Of a stretch of DNA of 64,000 bases, positions 9,728-17,633 are shown piece after piece; position 1 is the first letter of the stretch, and every line of letters starts with the position of its first letter. This DNA is from Methanobacterium sp. BRmetb2 (GTDB taxonomy: Archaea; Methanobacteriota; Methanobacteria; Methanobacteriales; Methanobacteriaceae), in contig CP022705.1 of NCBI GenBank assembly GCA_003491285.1, positions 62,001 through 126,000 of the forward strand, written 5' to 3'. The notes below the pieces were generated by a model. It did no database searches. It saw nothing but the letters and a program-made list of their open reading frames with translations, and was not told where the DNA came from. Made by a program: the position numbers and the translations under genes.

Positions 9728-10852
9728 ATGACTAATAAGAAAAATATTGCAATCATAACCCTTTCTGTGACCAAGGCCGGTTTTGTGCCGGTACAGAAAC
9801 TTTTCAGAATTATCAAATCCATAAGTAATGAAGTTTACCTCCTAACTGGAGGTCTTGGTGCAAATTTAAAAGATGAATGCCCAGAAAACTGTCACATTTA
9901 CAGTATAAAACACGACCTCAAAGATTCAACAATTTCAAGAATTTTAAATTTTATTAAAACCCAGTTCAAATATTTAATTCAACTACACAAAATAATAAAT
10001 GATGTAGATATGATCCTCTTTTATATCGGAGGACAGGGCCTGATTTTACCCCTTTTTCTAAGTCGTGTCTATAGTAAAAAGGTGGTACTTGTTTTTGCAG
10101 GATCACCTGCCAGTACAGCTAAAGCTAAAAATGACACATTAACTGGATCTATCTTTTTACTCTCCAGAATAGCCTGCCGATTTTCCAATCAAATCATAGT
10201 CAATTCTAAAGGGCAAATTAAAGAGTTTGAACTGGAAAAATATGAGGACAAGATAGACACTGCCATGGAACACATAATTGATTTTGATAAATTCCATATT
10301 GAAAAGGACATCAATGTAAGAGACGAGTGTGTAGGATATGTAGGCAGACTCAGTAGAGAAAAAGGCATCTTAAACTTCTTAAAAGCCGTGAATATCCTCG
10401 TTAAAAAGGGATGCCAATTGAATTTCACAATATGTGGCGAAGGTGACATGGAAGATGATGTTAAGGATTACATTTCAAGGGAAAAACTTCAGGATAAAGT
10501 GGAATATAAAGGCTGGATATCTGACCAGGAACTTCCCCACCATTTGAATAATTTAAAACTGATTGTGATACCCTCCTATACTGAGGGACTTCCTAATTTA
10601 ATGCTGGAGTCCATGGCCTGTGGAACACCTGTTCTATCCAACAGGGTAGGTTCCATTCCAGAAATAATCCTCGAAGGAAAAAATGGATTTTTGATGGATA
10701 ATAACTCTCCTGAAACCATAGCCCATAATATCCTCAAATCTTTAAATTCGCCTGATCTTAACAAGATCAGTGCCCATGCTCAAGAATACATAATTAATAA
10801 TTTTGAAATTGAAAAGGTCAGAAAAAATTGGTCTAAAATTCTGTATAAATAA
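9728..10852 (+). CDS. GT4 family glycosyltransferase
   Basis: Group 1 glycosyltransferase, 374 residues. The donor site carries the E-x7-E signature in YTEGLPNLMLESMACGTPVL and the following SIPEII loop. The GYVGRLSREKGI strand-loop marks the start of the C-terminal Rossmann domain. The N-terminal domain has FYIGGQGLILPLFLSR, a hydrophobic patch probably used for membrane association. It follows the acetyltransferase by 37 bases and is probably part of the same transcript. Confidence 0.87.
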   Translation: MTNKKNIAIITLSVTKAGFVPVQKLFRIIKSISNEVYLLTGGLGANLKDECPENCHIYSIKHDLKDSTISRILNFIKTQFKYLIQLHKIINDVDMILFYIGGQGLILPLFLSRVYSKKVVLVFAGSPASTAKAKNDTLTGSIFLLSRIACRFSNQIIVNSKGQIKEFELEKYEDKIDTAMEHIIDFDKFHIEKDINVRDECVGYVGRLSREKGILNFLKAVNILVKKGCQLNFTICGEGDMEDDVKDYISREKLQDKVEYKGWISDQELPHHLNNLKLIVIPSYTEGLPNLMLESMACGTPVLSNRVGSIPEIILEGKNGFLMDNNSPETIAHNILKSLNSPDLNKISAHAQEYIINNFEIEKVRKNWSKILYK

Positions 10853-10921
10853 GTTACTGGAAAAAATTACCAAGATTATGTTAAATTAAATAATTTCCAC
10901 ATTTTAAACTGAGGTATCCTA

Positions 10922-12202
10922 ATGAATACTGTTCTACTAATTGCTTATTATTTCCATGAAAAAGAAAATATTGGATCAGTTCGTCTTAGAGGTCTGGCCA
11001 AAAATCTTCCAAGATATGGATGGAATCCAGTGATTGTTACTCCCCAATCATCTGAAAAATTAGATCCGCTCTGGAAGGACTATAATATAATAGAAGTGCC
11101 CTACGAAGATTTAATGACTAAATGGAAAAAATATTTAGGATTTAAAACCCAAACCACGGTTAAAGAACAGCTACAAACCAAGACCTATAAAAATAAGAGG
11201 TCATGGTTTGAAAACCTGGCCAGGGTATGGGAGGAGTTCTTCACCTATCCTGATGGGCAAAAAACATGGTATGATCCTGTAATGGCTGAAATGGATGAGT
11301 TAATAAAAGAGGAAAAAGTTGATGCTGTTATTAGTTCCGCATTACCTCTCACCACCCACATAATTGCCAGTGAAATAAAAAAAAGATATTGTATTCCATG
11401 GATAGCTGATTTTCGAGATCTCTGGACCCAAAACCATTATTATAAATATACTTCATTGAGGAAATTTTTTGAAAAACAGTTAGAGTTAAAGACCATGGCC
11501 AATGCAGATATTATGACCACGGTATCTGAACCACTGGTTGGTGATTTAAAAAATTTACACCATAATGAGGAAGTCTATTCAATACCCAATGGATTTGATC
11601 CAGATAAAGTAAATCCAGGTACGCCTTTAACTAATAAATTTACCATTACCTATACTGGCCAATTATACAAGGGGAAAAGAGATCCTGAACCTCTTTTTGA
11701 AGCCTTGAATGATTTAAGTAGAGAAGACTTGATAAACATTGACCATGTTGAGATCAATTTTTATGGGGCTAGTGAAAGCTGGCTGACAGAGGAGATTGCA
11801 AAATATGGTCTGGAAAGAGTGGTAAATATACATGGAATGATACCCCGGGATGAAGTAATCTTAAAACAGAGAGAATCACAATTATTGCTACTTTTAATGT
11901 GGGATAATCCCCTTGAGATAGGGGTGTGTACTGGTAAGATCTTTGAGTATCTATCTGCTAAAAGGCCTATTATATCCCATGGCATAACTGAGGGGTGTGT
12001 TCCTGATATTCTAAATGATACCAACACTGGAAACTCAGTGAAATCCGTCCCAGAAATTAAAAAAGTGCTACAAGAATATTACTCCCAATATCAAAAGAAG
12101 GGCCAGGTATTCTATTCCGGTAATGATAATATTTATAAATATTCCCATAAGAATATGGCTAAAAGATTTGCAGAAATTCTAGATAAAGTTAGTGCCGATT
12201 AA
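10922..12202 (+). CDS. GT4-like glycosyltransferase
   Basis: Glycosyltransferase of 426 residues and GT-B character. The N-terminus (NTVLLIAYYFHEKENIGSVR) and a DFRDLWTQNHYY segment are typical of the group that includes capsule and S-layer glycan transferases. The C-terminal domain has CTGKIFEYLSAKRPIISHG in the donor-binding position. A TGAGGTATCCTA stretch just upstream contains the binding site for the ATG at 10922. This is the last gene of the plus-strand glycan run. Confidence 0.8.
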   Translation: MNTVLLIAYYFHEKENIGSVRLRGLAKNLPRYGWNPVIVTPQSSEKLDPLWKDYNIIEVPYEDLMTKWKKYLGFKTQTTVKEQLQTKTYKNKRSWFENLARVWEEFFTYPDGQKTWYDPVMAEMDELIKEEKVDAVISSALPLTTHIIASEIKKRYCIPWIADFRDLWTQNHYYKYTSLRKFFEKQLELKTMANADIMTTVSEPLVGDLKNLHHNEEVYSIPNGFDPDKVNPGTPLTNKFTITYTGQLYKGKRDPEPLFEALNDLSREDLINIDHVEINFYGASESWLTEEIAKYGLERVVNIHGMIPRDEVILKQRESQLLLLLMWDNPLEIGVCTGKIFEYLSAKRPIISHGITEGCVPDILNDTNTGNSVKSVPEIKKVLQEYYSQYQKKGQVFYSGNDNIYKYSHKNMAKRFAEILDKVSAD

Positions 12203-12321
12203 AAAGAAAAATATTATTTCCATTTTTTCATCTAGTTTTTATCGTTCAATATTAAGCAAATAGAAGCGTTTTTTACTAATTAAAGGGACTCTCGTCACAA
12301 AATAGGTTAATTTATTAGTTA

Positions 12322-12340
12322 AAAGAAAGAAATTTATATT
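12322..12340 (+). promoter_or_regulatory. Archaeal promoter for a short transcription unit
   Basis: A purine-rich BRE-like stretch (AAAGAAAGAA) runs directly into a TTTATATT TATA box at 12333-12340. Transcription would start near 12360, just ahead of a 34-codon open frame, and a T-rich tract ends the unit near 12547. Confidence 0.5.
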
Positions 12341-12392
12341 AAATTTAATAGTACATGACTAAATTCATACATTTAAAGCTAGTTTCAGTGTA

Positions 12393-12497
12393 ATGCCACC
12401 CCACCCTACACCAGTACATGGAAAAACCGTGCCTATGCAGAACACAGGAATGCCAATAACAGCGCTGATACTAGCAGTTCTTATGGTTTTAGGCTGA
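12393..12497 (+). CDS. Short peptide with PMQNTG motif and hydrophobic helix
   Basis: A 34-codon frame between the plus-strand glycan genes and the minus-strand flippase. The peptide has a proline-rich start (MPPHPTPVHG), then VPMQNTG, then a hydrophobic helix (MPITALILAVLMVLG) and a TGA stop. Directly after the TGA, the same frame continues MVTSKK and TAA (12498-12518). Read together this is the layout of a C-terminal surface anchor: an LPxTG-like motif, one helix, a basic tail. It has its own TATA box upstream and a T-rich tract downstream. It may be a true small membrane peptide or the tail of a decayed surface-protein gene cut by TGA. An overlapping 12-codon frame (ATG at 12355) ends in TAATG at its start. 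Confidence 0.4.
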   Translation: MPPHPTPVHGKTVPMQNTGMPITALILAVLMVLG

Positions 12498-12524
12498 ATG
12501 GTAACTAGTAAAAAATAAATCCCC

Positions 12525-12547
12525 TATTTTTTCTTTTTTTCTTTTTT
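12525..12547 (+). terminator. T-rich transcription terminator
   Basis: Dense run of T broken only by single bases (12525-12547), without a strong hairpin, as is usual for archaeal termination. It lies after the short peptide unit and before the converging flippase gene. Confidence 0.5.
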
Positions 12548-12623
12548 AAACTTAAAAAAAAGTATATCCAGAATTAGTTTTTTCCCGGAGACAATTTAAT
12601 ACTAATTATTAAAAAGATACGCT

Positions 12624-13925
12624 CTAATCTTTTTTCTTACCAATAAATCCTGCCACTATTCCTCTGTAAAGTTCTAAATCGGATTTTTTAAGTATAATTA
12701 AATCTGATATTCGGTTTTCAGAAACTCTGCTGAAATACACTAGAGTTAGAATTGCACTTACTGTGTATGAAACAGTGGATGCCAGTGCAGAACCAGAAAT
12801 GCCTAATACTGGAATTAGCAAGAAATTAAGGGGTATATTTACAACCAGTGATGTTATGGAGATGTAGGTATTGATGATGGGCTTGCCGCGGCCGGCCAGT
12901 TCATTTCCCAACACTTTACAAATGCTTAAGGCCACTATTCCTGGTATTAAATACCATAAAGGTTCCACTGATGGTAAATATTCATTACCAAAAAGCAGTA
13001 CAATAATGAATTTCCCAAATACAAATAGGATTACTCCTAATACAAGGGTTATAAAAAAAGCGTTACGAGAAATTAGTGGTGTGGATTTGTTAACATCTTC
13101 TGTTTTTAATTTAGGAGTTCTCGAAAGAAGTAAAGTTCCAACAGCGTTGGGAAAGTACCACAGTGCCTCCACCAAACTAACGGCTATGGTGTAGTAACCA
13201 ACACTGGCTGCACCCAAAAGCATGTTTAATATGAGCATGTCAATTCGGTAGTTGAAAAATTGTATAACTGTGCCAATATAACCTTTAACACCAAATTTTA
13301 TGCTTTCTTGGAATATTTCAAGTTTAAATGATAATCTTTTAATGGTTTTCACCCGAAATATCAATAACAAGGATGTCAATAAAACTGCCAGAACATAAGA
13401 TATTATAACTCCCTGAACTCCCCCATTCAGAATAAGGAAGTTCACGAAGATAAAAATAAGATACATCAAATTTTGTAGTATGGTGGTTAAGTTATACTCC
13501 TTTATACGGTACTGGCCCAATAAAATATACTGCAGATAATTTATTAAAAGCATGAATGGCACTATAAAACTTATAATCACCAGTAACTCAGCGCCAGTTT
13601 GTGGAATAAGATTTTCAGAGAAATATAAAAAATAGATTATTCCCACAACAATTAAAAGGGATCCTAATATTATGGAAGATACTATGGAATTATTGGTTAA
13701 TTCTTCCCAGGAATACTTCTTTTTTCCTCCAAAAAAGATATTGGAAAGTCCGATACCCAGATTTCCGAACATGGAAAGTAAGGTTAACACTACAACTACC
13801 AAACTCATAATACCCAAGCCGCTGGGGCCTAAATAACGGGCATTTACAATAGAAATTATAGTTATTAACACAGTGGCCAATATCTGGGTGAAAAACAATG
13901 AAAAGGTATGCTTTAAAAAGGTCAT
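12624..13925 (-). CDS. Polysaccharide flippase (Wzx/MATE-like)
   Basis: Polytopic membrane protein of 433 residues with about 12 helices of the polysaccharide biosynthesis/MurJ-MATE superfamily. The N-terminal helix is followed by the family loop ARYLGPSGLGIMSLV, and the middle contains FGVKGYIGTVIQFFNYRID. It should move a lipid-linked oligosaccharide across the membrane, linking the cytoplasmic glycosyltransferases of this locus to surface assembly. It is the first of a minus-strand group whose other members make nucleotide sugars; it converges on the plus-strand genes. Confidence 0.88.
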   Translation of the reverse strand: MTFLKHTFSLFFTQILATVLITIISIVNARYLGPSGLGIMSLVVVVLTLLSMFGNLGIGLSNIFFGGKKKYSWEELTNNSIVSSIILGSLLIVVGIIYFLYFSENLIPQTGAELLVIISFIVPFMLLINYLQYILLGQYRIKEYNLTTILQNLMYLIFIFVNFLILNGGVQGVIISYVLAVLLTSLLLIFRVKTIKRLSFKLEIFQESIKFGVKGYIGTVIQFFNYRIDMLILNMLLGAASVGYYTIAVSLVEALWYFPNAVGTLLLSRTPKLKTEDVNKSTPLISRNAFFITLVLGVILFVFGKFIIVLLFGNEYLPSVEPLWYLIPGIVALSICKVLGNELAGRGKPIINTYISITSLVVNIPLNFLLIPVLGISGSALASTVSYTVSAILTLVYFSRVSENRISDLIILKKSDLELYRGIVAGFIGKKKD

Positions 13926-13990
13926 TTTATATTCTCATCCACTTATTTTAAAAATTATAATAATTTACTTAGAAAAATACAGATTTAAAT

Positions 13991-15091
13991 TTAATTTTCT
14001 CCATAACTTTCTAGTATCTTGCATATTTTCTTTGATGCCTGCCCATTACCAAAAACATTTTCGTACTGTCCTTTTGGATTAAAAACATCCACTACATTTA
14101 TTATTTCATCTTTATCCAAAAAGTTATTTTTACTTTCAGTGAAAATTGTGTTCCATCCTTCCAGTACAGTTTCAGGCCATCCAGTAGAAGAATCTATTGT
14201 GATACAGGGTACTCTGGCAAAAAATGCTTCTTTTTGCAAACCACCAGAATCAGTGACAATCCTACAGGCATTTCGAGTTAGTATATTCATGTCCAAATAT
14301 CCTACTGGTTTTATTAATTGAATATTAGGATTTTCCTGTAGAGCATCATATAATCCATATTCATTCAGATATTTTACTGTACGGGGATGAACTGGAAAAA
14401 CAATTTTATAATTAGCTGAAAGGTCATCAAATGCATGGGTTATGGCTTTCAAGTTTTCAATTGAATCAGTATTCCTAGCCCGGTGAATGGTGGTTAATAT
14501 ATACTCACCCCTATCCAATCCCAGTTCTTCCAATATACTTGAAGATTCATCTGCCTTTTTTGAGAAGAATTGGAAGAGATCTAACATTACATCTCCCGTC
14601 AAGTGTACTGCATCCTTTAATCCTTCTTTATAAAGATTTTCTGCTGCATAGGGTGTGGGGGCAAAAAGTAGGGTGGATATATGGTCAGTTATAATACGGT
14701 TCACCTCTTCTGGAACCGATTTATCATACATACGGGGACCAGCTTCCACGTGAGCTATAGGAAGGTTCAATTTGGAAGCAGTGATTGCTGCAGCCAGAGT
14801 GGAGTTGGTATCCCCATACAAAAGTACCATGTCGGGTGATTCTTCCTGGAATTTTTCCTCCAGTTTAATCATCATCTTCGCGGTTTGGGCCGCATGTGAA
14901 CCAGATCCAACCTCCAGATTATAATCTGGTTGGGGTATTCCCATTTCCTTGAAAAATATTTCAGAAAGTTCAATGTTATAATGCTGACCAGTGTGAATAA
15001 TAATTTCTTCATTGTTCTTTCTCAACTCATTTGATACCAGAGCAGCCTTAATAAACTGAGGTCTTGCACCTAATACAGTTATTATCTTCAT
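13991..15091 (-). CDS. wecB: UDP-N-acetylglucosamine 2-epimerase (non-hydrolysing)
   Basis: Converts UDP-GlcNAc to UDP-ManNAc. Motifs of the family are all present: GARPQFIKAA at the N-terminus, HTGQHYN, HVEAGPRMYDKSVPEEVNR around the catalytic region, TIHRARNTD and DSGGLQKEAF. ATG at 15121 would add ten residues, but the internal start at 15091 gives the standard MKIITVLGARPQF beginning. It ends 57 bases from the UDP-ManNAc dehydrogenase start side and the pair forms the two-step route to UDP-ManNAcA, a sugar used in archaeal surface glycans. The usual HVEAGLR reads HVEAGPR here. Confidence 0.92.
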   Translation of the reverse strand: MKIITVLGARPQFIKAALVSNELRKNNEEIIIHTGQHYNIELSEIFFKEMGIPQPDYNLEVGSGSHAAQTAKMMIKLEEKFQEESPDMVLLYGDTNSTLAAAITASKLNLPIAHVEAGPRMYDKSVPEEVNRIITDHISTLLFAPTPYAAENLYKEGLKDAVHLTGDVMLDLFQFFSKKADESSSILEELGLDRGEYILTTIHRARNTDSIENLKAITHAFDDLSANYKIVFPVHPRTVKYLNEYGLYDALQENPNIQLIKPVGYLDMNILTRNACRIVTDSGGLQKEAFFARVPCITIDSSTGWPETVLEGWNTIFTESKNNFLDKDEIINVVDVFNPKGQYENVFGNGQASKKICKILESYGEN

Positions 15092-15148
15092 AAAATCATC
15101 TTTTAAATCTATAATATACAAATTACGCTTAAATCATCTAAATTAGAG

Positions 15149-16465
15149 TTATAACTTAATATAATAATCAGATTCATCAGTTTTGAGTTTTAGAGCGTTG
15201 CGTGTGTCTACGATAATTATTTCATCTTTTTTAACCATGTTTATCATGGTGGGGTTTTCTATGAATGCATCATGATCAGTTACGATGATGGCACAGTCAG
15301 CCCATTTTAGGGAGGTTTTCAGATCTTTTTCTGAGTGGAATGGTCCGTATCGGGTTTTTATACAACTTGTGTGCGGGTCGTATACTTTTACTTGTGATCC
15401 GGCTTCTTTTAGTTCTTCAATAATGTTTACTGCAGGTGATTCTCGGGTGTCGCTGATATTGGATTTGTAGGCCATGCCCAGTACCAGGATTTTGGAACCT
15501 CGCAGCTTTTTGTCTATCTTTTTAAGCCCTTTTTTGGCCAAGTTCACAGTGTGTATGGGCATGAAGTCGTTTATTTCCCCGGCAGTTTCAATAAAACGGG
15601 GTATTATGCCGAAGTGTTTGGCTCTATAAGAGAGGTAGTATGGATCCAGTGGTATGCAGTGACCTCCCACCCCTGGTCCGGGATAGAAGGGCATAAATCC
15701 ATAGGGTTTGGTTTTGGCTGCTTCGATTGACTCCCATAGATCAATATCCATTTTTTCAAATATGAGTGATAATTCATTTACCAGTGCAATGTTAACGTTT
15801 CTGAAGATATTTTCTATCATTTTCACAGCTTCTGCCGTCTTACAATCCTTTACTTCAATTACGTTGCCAGTCACATCTTCAAAAAGCATTTTACATATGC
15901 TGGTAAATTCTGGAGTTAATCCACCCACCACATTAGCTGTGTTTTCAATTTTGTATTTTTTGTTTCCGGGATCAACCCTTTCTGGAGAGTAGGCTAATCC
16001 AAAATCTTCACCTACTTTCAGGTTACTGGTCTCTTCCAGGATGGGTGCCAGGAAATCTTCGGTGGTGCCCGGGTAGGTTGTGCTTTTTAATATCACAAAC
16101 TGGCCTTTGTGGAGAATTTTACCCAATGTTTCACCAGCATTCTCAATATAAGATAAATCCGGACTCTTATCTTCACGCAATGGAGTGGGAACCGCTATAA
16201 TTATAAAATCACATTTTTCCAACTTTTGGTAATCACTGGTGGGGTGGAATGAGTTTAAATTCAGATCTTCATCTTTCACATCCTCGATGTATGATTTTCC
16301 CTGCTGGAGAATCTCTACCTTTTCCGGTTTATTATTATATCCTATTACTTTGAATTTTTTTGAAAAAGAAACAGCTAAAGGCAAACCAACATAACCTAAA
16401 CCCACAATACCCACAACTGCAGATTCATCATTAACTTTATCTCTTAAATCAGCAACCCAACTCAT
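15149..16465 (-). CDS. wecC: UDP-N-acetyl-D-mannosamine dehydrogenase
   Basis: Oxidises UDP-ManNAc to UDP-ManNAcA with two NAD+. The N-terminal NAD domain has GIVGLGYVGLPLA; the middle has FRNVNIALVNELSLI; the catalytic cysteine is in GPGVGGHCIPLDPYYL; the C-terminal UDP-binding domain begins at SNISDTRESPAV. Length (438) is normal. A strong AAGGAGGAT ribosome binding site precedes the ATG. It stands directly upstream of the 2-epimerase that makes its substrate. In this order of archaea the product could feed an exopolysaccharide or glycoprotein glycan; a link to pseudomurein talosaminuronate is only a guess. Confidence 0.92.
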   Translation of the reverse strand: MSWVADLRDKVNDESAVVGIVGLGYVGLPLAVSFSKKFKVIGYNNKPEKVEILQQGKSYIEDVKDEDLNLNSFHPTSDYQKLEKCDFIIIAVPTPLREDKSPDLSYIENAGETLGKILHKGQFVILKSTTYPGTTEDFLAPILEETSNLKVGEDFGLAYSPERVDPGNKKYKIENTANVVGGLTPEFTSICKMLFEDVTGNVIEVKDCKTAEAVKMIENIFRNVNIALVNELSLIFEKMDIDLWESIEAAKTKPYGFMPFYPGPGVGGHCIPLDPYYLSYRAKHFGIIPRFIETAGEINDFMPIHTVNLAKKGLKKIDKKLRGSKILVLGMAYKSNISDTRESPAVNIIEELKEAGSQVKVYDPHTSCIKTRYGPFHSEKDLKTSLKWADCAIIVTDHDAFIENPTMINMVKKDEIIIVDTRNALKLKTDESDYYIKL

Positions 16466-16598
16466 AGATAATCCTCCTTAAAAAAATTGAATATGTTAAA
16501 CAGATTTTTTATAAATATTCCCTATTTAAATTAAGTTATGACATAAATAAAATATTTTAATCTTATTAAATAAATTAATTCGATTTTATTTAATGGAT

Positions 16599-17528
16599 TT
16601 ATTTTAATTTTTTATAATCCATTATAGTTTCTTCCAACTCTTTTATAAGATTTACATCAGGATTAAAACCGAATACATTAGCATTGGATATATCAGCCCA
16701 GGAATGTTTAATTTCCCCTGATTGCGGATCAGCGTAGTTAGGTTCTATATCCAATCCCATAATATCTTTTATAGTTTCAAATAACTGGTTAATTGATATG
16801 GATTTACCACCTGCAATATTAAAATTACCTGAAATTCGGGATTTACAGGCCTTTATATTTGCATCTACCACATGATCTATGTAAATAAAATCACGGGTCT
16901 GCTCCCCATCCCCATATATGGTGGGAACTTTATTATTCAACATAGATTCTACAAATTTAGGTATAACTGCTGCATAATGTGAATCAGGATCCTGTCGAGG
17001 TCCAAAAACATTGAAATATCTCAAAGAGGTTGTTGATAATCCGTATATCTGGTGGAAAACACTGCAGTAAAGTTCCCCGGCTACCTTGCTCACTGCGTAA
17101 GGCGACATGGGATTAATAGGAACCTCTTCTGTTACAGGGAGTTGGGACGTGTCACCATAAACTGCACTGGAAGAGGCAAAAACCACTTTTTTAATGTCAA
17201 CCTCCTTGGCTGCATTTAAAACCTTCAACGTACCAGTAACATTAACTTCATTACATAGTAACGGATTATCTATACTTAGTGGAACACTGGCCATTGCTGC
17301 GTGGTGCAGGACGTAATCACATCCATCAATTATTTCTTCAAGGTCAATAGAGGTTATATCGCCAAATATAACATCTATGTTGGTAAGATCCAGATGTTTA
17401 ATATTCTCTAGTTTTCCTGATGATTCATTGTCTATTATAACAACTTCATTATTTTTACATAATCTCTCAACCAGATGGGATCCAATAAAACCCAAACCAC
17501 CGGTTACTGCAAACTTCTTATTTTTCAT
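16599..17528 (-). CDS. NAD-dependent epimerase (UDP-glucose/UDP-GlcNAc 4-epimerase-like)
   Basis: Extended SDR enzyme, 309 residues from the ATG at 17528. It shows GGLGFIGSHLVERL (NAD loop), SSSAVYG, and the catalytic YAVSKVAGELYC, followed by TSLRYFNVFGPRQDPDSHYA, a pattern common in archaeal and bacterial UDP-hexose and UDP-HexNAc 4-epimerases. A start at 17558 would add ten residues; AGGGA seven bases before 17528 favours the shorter form. It lies upstream of the wecC-wecB pair on the same strand and probably supplies a UDP-galactose-type or UDP-GalNAc-type donor. Confidence 0.85.
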   Translation of the reverse strand: MKNKKFAVTGGLGFIGSHLVERLCKNNEVVIIDNESSGKLENIKHLDLTNIDVIFGDITSIDLEEIIDGCDYVLHHAAMASVPLSIDNPLLCNEVNVTGTLKVLNAAKEVDIKKVVFASSSAVYGDTSQLPVTEEVPINPMSPYAVSKVAGELYCSVFHQIYGLSTTSLRYFNVFGPRQDPDSHYAAVIPKFVESMLNNKVPTIYGDGEQTRDFIYIDHVVDANIKACKSRISGNFNIAGGKSISINQLFETIKDIMGLDIEPNYADPQSGEIKHSWADISNANVFGFNPDVNLIKELEETIMDYKKLK

Positions 17529-17633
17529 ATTAATTCCCTGCAATTTAACAAAGCTCATTATACTATTTAATAATAAAACTCACTGTTAATATATTTTGAT
17601 ATAAAATCTATTATCAACACATTTTGATTAATC

